64,000 nucleotides of DNA from Sympetrum striolatum (lineage: Eukaryota > Arthropoda > Insecta > Odonata > Libellulidae). Of the stretch, positions 57,391 through 64,000 are shown in pieces. Under the pieces are notes generated by a model. It saw nothing but the letters and a program-made list of their open reading frames with translations, did no database searches and had not been told where the DNA came from. The stretch covers positions 91,779,152-91,843,151 of the forward strand of contig OX388350.1 in NCBI GenBank assembly GCA_947579665.1, written 5' to 3'. Position 1 is the first letter of the stretch. Each line of letters begins with the position of its first letter. Made by a program: the position numbers and the translations under genes.

Positions 57391-57744
57391 GTAGTGTAGA
57401 TTGGATAAAGATGATATTCAATTAGATGTAAGTTAATTTGATCTCAATTTAATTTCTAAATGAAAAAAAGGATAAAAATTACCCAATCATACGGAATTAA
57501 ATGAGATTGGTGTTGTATGTTTCAGCCCCAAGATGCCCACCACCCATTCGCAAGCCCTCAGAGTATCTTAGGCGAGGGTCCTTCAGCCATGCACAGGGCC
57601 TTTTACGACGCAGGGCCCTTGTCTGACACTCCTTCCACGCCCTGGGTAAGTGCTCTCTACATTTCCATGATTGATTGACTTGCTTAATATTTACATCTAT
57701 GAAATCCATTTAAACATCGAGCTCGCGTGTATGCTTGCATAATA
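57391..57744. other. Unassigned, GC-richer patch
   Basis: 57,520-57,660 is GC-richer than its surroundings; a minus-strand 70-codon frame there has no recognised motif. Nothing firm to call. Confidence 0.35.
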
Positions 57745-57920
57745 TGCGTATCTTATGAAGGTCCTAAAGTGGGTATGTGGCGTAAAATAAGTAAGCCGAG
57801 CTGGTAAAAAAATCAGTGGTGGGAATTCTTGGATAATAGGTTTAGTTGAGGAAATAAAATGGCATAAACCCGTGGGTCAAATATTGGGAGGGCTTTTATT
57901 AGCTCAGTCATATCAATTCC
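57745..57920 (+). mobile_element. Trace of non-LTR RT C-terminus
   Basis: KVGMWRKISKPSW followed by a stop parallels VRVWRRISKL of 48.6 kb. Very short and decayed, identified mainly through that similarity. Confidence 0.4.
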
Positions 57921-58615
57921 TGAAGTATGACAGGTGTTTTCATTCTCTGATATCAGCTGATTGATGTTCGAATTGGTGCCTCTGAAAGATAAAAACGAAT
58001 ACCATGAAACTGCATCGATGTTATAGCTTAATTTATACTAGTATAGTTATAAACCAAAAACTGTTCTTATTATTTGTGTTTCCTGCAACGCCTTACTCGC
58101 GATGAAGCAGGAAGACAACGCGAAGCACGAAGAGCCGATTTCAGCTCCACGTTGAAAGGTCTTTTCATTTTTTTTCTGAGGGCAGACATTAAATTTAAAA
58201 TTCTCTTAGCAGTGTTTCAGTTTGTCGTAAATTCAAATTGTTCTCTTAACCAGTAAACCAGAATGGCTGTTGATCGCGGTGAGGAGACAATTCCTCGAAG
58301 CACCTTATTCATCTCCTTGAAATTGTTTCATTGAAGATGAAGTAAAAAAATGTAGTCACTGCTTTGCCATCATCATAAATATTACGAAAATGAATCCAAT
58401 TGTACTGAGCGGGCTGTCTAGACAATTTTCAGCTGTGGCAAACGATTTTAAGAAGATTCACGTTTTAAGATTTAAAGCACTTATATCAAAAATTTAATTT
58501 TCACTTTTGCTTATTTTAGTTTGTGTATACTTAGCTATCTTCTATTTTGTTTTTTTTTGCTAATCCGTTATATTTCTAGCAAAGTCATAAATTCAGAATA
58601 GAGTAATAAAGAATC
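57921..58615. other. No recognised feature
   Basis: No supported gene or repeat identified. Confidence 0.4.
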
Positions 58616-58619
58616 CTAT

Positions 58620-59215
58620 TTTGGAGTTTTAAGTTTCTATATTATCGGGAAGGGTTTCTAAAAAATCTTAAAAATCGTAGAAATTTCTAATGACAATGAC
58701 TCTCTGGAAACCATTGAGGAATGTAAATTACTCACTGGGATCGAACCAAGGGCCATCAGCGAGATTAAAATGCATAATTAAATGTATTCATGATCTCTAT
58801 CCACATGCCGAGTTTTAAGTTTCCATCTTATCGGGAAAGTGTTCAAAAAAATCTTAAAAATTGCCGCAATCCAATTTAAATGGGGGAATATTTGCCCTGA
58901 CCTAGCGTCAGTCAGTGACACTTGTGGAACATGGTTAGAATTTTTAATCCCTATGAATGAATGTATATACATACGAGTAAAAGTTGCTTAAATACTGCAA
59001 GCATATGTTTCAAATACTATACTTTGCAAAGACTTAATAGAAATCTCAAAAGCATTACCATGTATTGCTTCTGTTCACATGCCTGTCCGTAGAATTTCCG
59101 CCTACTCGGTAAATGAATTATAAATAATTGGAAATTCCCACCATACGTTTCAAATAGTAGGGACGCCTGGTGTCGAACCAAGGATCTTTTGGAAGACGTG
59201 ACACTGGCACATTCG
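58620..59215 (-). repeat. Two modular-repeat fragments, minus strand
   Basis: First piece (58,620-58,915): GGGATCGAACCAAGGGCC near 58,739 and module spacers. It then ends with the ATGGTTAGAATTTTTAATCCC border also seen at 21,385. Second piece begins ACGAG at 58,973-58,977 with a drifted hairpin (GCTTAAATACTGCAAGC) and a module-4-type motif GGTGTCGAACCAAGG near 59,169. Confidence 0.65.
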
Positions 59216-59220
59216 CACAT

Positions 59221-62200
59221 TTACTGCATTTGTCAATTCCATCTCTGTGACCTGAATATTACCAAAAGGAAAGGGTAAATATTACCTTAATAATTATAGT
59301 CAATGTTCGACATGAATTTTCCCTTACCTCGGGCTTGTCATAAGATCACGGAGTTAATTAGCAGCTGTTCTTTGCGAATTCACAATTCCGAGTGTTTTTG
59401 CGTTATTCTCTTGACTTTTACATATGGTTATGTATGTACGTAATAAAATTGCTGTAATTTAAAATATCCTCGATTTGTAAGTCCTTAGGATGTGTCACAT
59501 GAGTCAAGAGCGAGAAATTTCTTCGCCCCATCACTTTATTAATCTAATCTTAAAATTATTTTATTTTCTAATATCGATTTTTTCCTACCTTTGAAATTAA
59601 ATGGAAGCGATTAAATGAGTGTGGTTTCGATGTCGAATTATTCGGACGTAAACGATTCGCTCTGAAGCGATGTAATGATTTAGGGAATTAACTTAAAAGA
59701 GCCAAATTGATTGCTCTTTTTTTCTTATTCGGCCTAATTCGGAATACCGCGATTTAAGATTTGAATGAAATAGGTTTAGTCTCAGCTTTCGAGATGGACA
59801 GTAGCTCGTTTCGTCAGATTTGAGGTTCGACAGGGCTGTCCTTCGGTTGGAATACTCTCCATGTGGGGATGTCTTAGAACCAACGGAAGTTATTTTGAGG
59901 AATGCATCAAAACTTTTAGATGAAGTCAATGACATTTTAGTTCCAGAGCGCTCCGAGGAGAAGAATGGACAAAACGAGGGAAGTAATCACCAAAGCAGTT
60001 AATTTTACTAATGGTTGTTTTTCTGCTGTCTATTAGAGAAGCTAATTGGGTAGTTTCGGTAAGGATGTTGATGTTACCGTAGCAAGTAACTTATAAAACA
60101 GCGTTTTACGAATATAAATGGATTAATTCCAAAAGCATCAAAAGTTTGTGGAAACACCCAATTTCGCTCTCATTTTTTTTCATCTTTCGCCTCAAAAGAA
60201 GAGCCACTCGCTAATTAGACTCATAAGCAGTGGAAAACCTAATTCACCACTTCTACTGGTATTTTGAAATTATTAGCGTTTTTGCTGTTTGTATTTGACA
60301 TGGTTTTTAACAGTAAATTGAGATAGGAATAGTAAATGTTTACCCTGTATAATATCGAAGATTCTACTGTTTATCTCAGGATATGAACCGTTTTATCTGA
60401 AAGTTTGAAATATTAGTAAAATTTAAGGGTGTCACTGTCGTGATATTTGGTAAACTGTATTCCTAAACTGAATTCTTAATGTCAATGAAACGTTTTTTAT
60501 CACTTTTATCAATCATCCTATGTCTCTCGAAATTGCCGTTTTCACTCTGGTTTACAGACAGCACAAAGAGTGTCCATTGTCTGTCTGCCGTCCATATTTA
60601 CGTTGATTCCACTTTGCGTTGTCGCTTATGGGACGAAATGCAGTCGAAATTTCTCTCACTTTCCCGCAAGGCACTTTCTTTTGGTGGCAAACTGGGTCGC
60701 GAAGAAAGAGAAAGGATGAGCCGAGATAAGAACGAAGGAGAAAATCGCGCTCATCCAAATTGCTCTCCCAAAAAGAAAACTAAAAAATTAAGAAATGCCT
60801 TTGTTTCCATAGGCTCTGAATCTGGGACAAGAAATTGCCTTACAACTTGGACGTTCTAGCATTCATGATTGGAACTCATTAAAACTATGCATTTTAGCTG
60901 GTTGCTTACTGACAGACCAAATCTGTCATCTCATGATCACTTCTGGACGAAAGAAACTGCTTTGCTGTAATACATGTGTTCCGGAATCGGACTCGTTGCA
61001 AATCGGCACTCATACTCGTGGATTCTTTGGAAAGATGTTTACTCCAATTATTCCCAGGTATCCGACAGAGGAATAATGAATACTCGATTAAACAATTCAT
61101 TGCAAATTCATTTTTACGTCTGGAGGACCGATATAACAAAAACATCTTTTGAGAGGCTCGAATGTTTCCCCCATTCCCATTCCAACCCATTCCAAAATAA
61201 CCCAAAATTTCGATTCGATGCACTCCTTATATTTTCCAACATTAAATCTTACGACCTTTATATCTGTATAAGAATTAAAATGAGCGGGAAAGGACGAGAA
61301 CCTTAATCGACTCGCTACAAAATATATTATTTTCCGGTCTTCCTCTCAGGTGGGCTTAACATTCATTACTGTCAAATTATCGTAGAAATGGAATCAGCGA
61401 AGAGAAGATTACCCATCGATAAACTGGTGGCAGAAAGTAATGCAAGCTTGAATCAACGTAACACTGTAAAATAGTGTGTTCTTTTTATGAAACATTGGCA
61501 GCAGGAGAGAAGATGGAGAGTTACGTATAAGGGTAATGACGCATAATTAACGTACCTAGAATCGAAAAGAACGGTAAAGGCCTCGGTTTCCACAAGAAGA
61601 AGACTTTAGAAAAATTTAGTCATACGAAATTCGATGACAATTTTAGTTTCTCATTTGAAGGAATCGAAGAGAAAAGTAGTTGCAGATGATCGAGGAGTCG
61701 ATGATGGGAGAGAATAAAGCCTTTGATGAGCTGCAATCTATGATTAACTAATGATGATTATATTTGAAGATGAAAGGATTCGGAAGGAGGAAAACATCTC
61801 TTAATTGATGTCACGCTTCAATTTTGACGAAAACGTAATTATGGGAATCAATCGAAGCTTTCTAATCCATCGGATTTCTGTTTCGCATGCAGTTTTGGGG
61901 TCTCTCTCGCCTGTGTATTGAGAACGAGTAAACATCCACCGGAGCCCTCGATATCTCAGAATTTTATAATTCTGGCAAACTAATTGCTCTGTGGAAGAAT
62001 GAGCCTTCGGTAAAAATAAATCGCTCATAAGAAATCACATTGAAGAATTTAAGGAATAAACAGTCGACTGCTCGTTTTTACGTGGTCCAATTACAGGTAT
62101 TATCTTATTACTTTCGTTTCATTTCACTGAACGTTGGTTGCGCCTGAGCATGGGAAGATATTGATGTAAATTGATGTTTCTAGATGAGACGTTAGGAAGA

Positions 62201-62685
62201 AGAGAGAATTTCTGGTCACCTTTCAAGTTGCATTTCCGAGATTGTTCATTACCGTATCTGAAAATAAGAGAATAATCAAGAATAACGAATTACATAGCAC
62301 TCTTTTTCTCTATTGTTAAATGGGGATAACTTTGCCCTCTTTGGGCTTCTTTTGTAAGAGACGTGAAACCGTTTGAAAACGCAGACTTTATGCTTTCATC
62401 TCCGATTTCAATTTTCTTCATAAAATTAGAGCTTACATTTTCTCAAGCCCCCCGCTTTTAAACCCGTGTCTTTTGTCAAGGATGTAAAATTCCGAAAAGA
62501 ACAAGCGGTTAACTCTTAAAGTTTTCTACTCCGTGACCTCGATATAGATTAGAAAAGTCAGCCGCCGCTCATTTCGCTGACCTCGTTCAGAAACTAGGCC
62601 AATCGAAAGAGTAGAAACAATTGCATAATCGAAAGCGCTGGAAGAAGAGTCATGCCGAGATTTCATGTCGACGATTCGTATTTGT
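59221..62685. other. No recognised gene over 3.4 kb
   Basis: Frames of 60-126 codons occur, including one at 60,479-60,859 with a hydrophobic start, but none shows a domain, splice context or repeat that I can support. Confidence 0.35.
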
Positions 62686-62699
62686 TTCAATTTCCTATA

Positions 62700-62926
62700 C
62701 TTACTCTACGAAAGGAGGTGATATAAACTCCGCGTTCTTTAAAACTAATCCTGTCCTTCATTTCATCAAACAACTTCTGTCTGGGATCCAAATAAAAGCC
62801 CCTCAACCAAAAGCGTCTCTTCCATTGGCCGATTTCACCTAATGGCTGGATACGCCTCAAAACAAATGTCTTTCTGTCATTGACCTTTGTCACCCACGCT
62901 GTCTTAAGGAGTCTCTGAACAACCAT
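62700..62926 (-). other. Possible coding exon, unidentified
   Basis: Minus-strand frame MVVQRLLKTAWVTKVNDRK, then WKRRFWLRGFYLDPRQKLFD, ending SFRR. A perfect GTAAGT donor (plus 62,699-62,704) cuts the frame near its end. Composition is protein-like (charged, aromatic, few Ser/Leu runs) unlike most frames here. No acceptor was identified upstream because a SINE adjoins, and no family is recognised. It could equally be part of a transposon. Confidence 0.25.
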
Positions 62927-62930
62927 TTAA

Positions 62931-63036
62931 TAGGTTGTGCAAGAAGAGAAAGATAGTGACTTGGCTGGTACTCGAACCCAGGTCTCCCACTTTCCGGGCA
63001 AGTGTTCTTACCAACTAAACTACCGAGCCACGTCCT
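62931..63036 (-). mobile_element. tRNA-derived SINE, copy 1
   Basis: On the minus strand: GTGGCTCGGTAGTTTAGTTGG (acceptor start and A box, plus 63,012-63,032), anticodon-arm-like CACTTGCCCGGAAAGTG, then CTGGGTTCGAGTACCAG (T-arm/B box, near 62,968-62,984) and AGTCAC pairing partly with the first bases. The tRNA-like fold is nearly complete, followed by the family body CACTATCTTTCTCTTCTTG. Because the body follows and the T-arm is imperfect, I call a SINE and not a tRNA gene. Confidence 0.75.
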
Positions 63037-63179
63037 CTTCACTTCTGTAAATCGGGTCTTTTATGATCAAGGTGATGGTGCTCCACGTAGTGGCACCAAC
63101 CACCACCAGAGGTCCTCACTGAGGCAACCGAAACACAAAGCGATATTAAAGGAAATCCCCTCCAGGAAATTTAACAGAT

Positions 63180-63371
63180 GATGGAATGAAGTTTTAACAC
63201 AGCACAGGGAAGCGTGCAACTTAACCCAAGGCTGTACAAGAAGAGAAAAATAGTGGGAGTGGGGTGGGAGGCCTGGGTTCGAGTCCCAGCCAAGTCACTA
63301 TTTTTCTCTTCTCGTACAGCCTTGGGTTAAGTTGCACGCTTCCCTGTGCTGTGTTAAAACTTCATTCCATC
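63180..63371. mobile_element. SINE foldback: 76-bp inverted repeat
   Basis: Arms 63,180-63,255 and 63,296-63,371 are complementary with a single mismatch. The 40-bp centre holds a perfect T-arm CTGGGTTCGAGTCCCAG. Arms are the SINE body; the left arm is the antisense copy. Two SINE bodies fused head-to-head through one remaining tRNA-like 3' half. Confidence 0.85.
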
Positions 63372-64000
63372 AAATTTAACAATTTAATATTTTCGTTGCG
63401 AGTCAACAATTCGGAATGACCTATGGGCGATCGAGGAATATTATCACATGTTCCTTCCCCATTACACGGTATTAAACCACCGATTCGTGTATAACTTGAC
63501 GAAAGCTGTGAGAGAGATAAAAACATAGATGTGGATTACTTTCTGGCTGATGGGTAAAATTTGTAATATCGAGGTTTGAAAAATAATATTACAGTGAACT
63601 TAGTAATTGATTTTTCTGAAAAATGATTAATCCGCAAAATGCTTCCAAATTTGGTTAAATTAAATAATATAAATTTGTAAAGAACTAAATCAGTGGTCAT
63701 ACGTAGTCATTCTACTACTTCATATCGTCTTCCTCCCCTGTGGTGAGTGCGACTCAAGTAACAGTACGAATTCTTCCAAGTTTTCGCAAGTCACTCAGTG
63801 CGAAATATTTCGTTTTTGCTGAGTAAAACGCGAGTGAACACTGCGCCAATTTGTAGATCAAATTTCGGGGAGAAAAATGGATATTTTCCCTTTTTTAAGT
63901 AAAGATCCGATAGCCATGTGTGTTTAAAACGTCGTGTTTTACTGATTGATTTGGCAATTCTCTATATTTCTAATGAATAATTTTGCCCCTATTCACTTGA
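63372..64000. other. No recognised feature
   Basis: No supported gene or repeat identified to the window end. Confidence 0.4.

Noticed and set aside
60479..60859. 126-codon frame with a hydrophobic N-terminus (possible secreted protein)
   Set aside because: No domain, splice context or supporting repeat; the opposite strand is also open, and such frames are expected by chance over 64 kb.
1..64000. LTR retrotransposon or integrated virus
   Set aside because: No paired long terminal repeats, protease/integrase motifs or viral structural genes were seen.

Overview
The window reads as AT-rich, intron-less-looking repeat DNA from an animal genome, most likely an arthropod. The basis is the mobile-element mix: RTE-type and CR1/Jockey-type non-LTR retrotransposons, Helitron pieces, a spliced Mutator-like (MULE/FLYWCH-type) transposase relic, a hAT end and tRNA-derived SINEs. 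I found no intact cellular protein gene, rRNA or functional tRNA. The window could be intergenic or one large intron. Species cannot be told from the sequence alone.

Layout. 0.5-2.0 kb: a repeat ending in an array of six 178-bp units. 2.7-5.3 kb: LINE relic, minisatellite, then a Helitron-like unit that carries an internal piece of an RTE element. 5.5-6.7 kb: broken MULE transposase with a small inverted-repeat element inside it. 6.9-7.9 kb (-): another Helitron-like copy. 8-16.4 kb: mostly unremarkable, with LINE tails and one tRNA-type SINE. 16.4-21.4 kb and 28.1-34.3 kb: back-to-back copies, both orientations, of a ~1.1-kb modular repeat. Each copy has about six ~165-bp modules, each with a tRNA T-arm/Pol III B-box-like motif (GGTTCGANNCC), and ends in the hairpin GCTTGCAGTATGCAAGC followed by CTCGT. 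21.4-28.1 kb: two head-to-tail Helitron-like units. The first ends in a hairpin plus CTAGT, the canonical Helitron CTRRT end. The units contain a TATA box, a first exon with consensus donor, and four full-span copies plus one partial copy of a splice-bordered ~88-bp cysteine-containing exon; a Helitron helicase C-terminus lies in the first. 34-43 kb: no recognisable gene. 43.5-45.2 kb: a 1.3-kb polypyrimidine satellite of 23-bp units, interrupted by a LINE-type 3' tail. 47.8-51.5 kb: CR1-like LINE tail, more modular repeats, and an RTE tail inserted in a palindrome with a 25-bp target duplication. 54.5-57.3 kb (-): the longest coding region, a 5'-truncated, frameshifted RTE element. 57.7-63.4 kb: RT relic, modular-repeat pieces and a tRNA-derived SINE foldback.

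How it fits together: the common theme is rolling-circle-type (Helitron-like) units that share hairpin ends and carry other sequences (an RTE fragment, a spliced peptide exon, tRNA-like modules). The Cys-exon cassette at 22-28 kb and the tRNA-like modular repeat are the two most unusual things here. All identifications come from reading translated and nucleotide motifs; no database search was possible.
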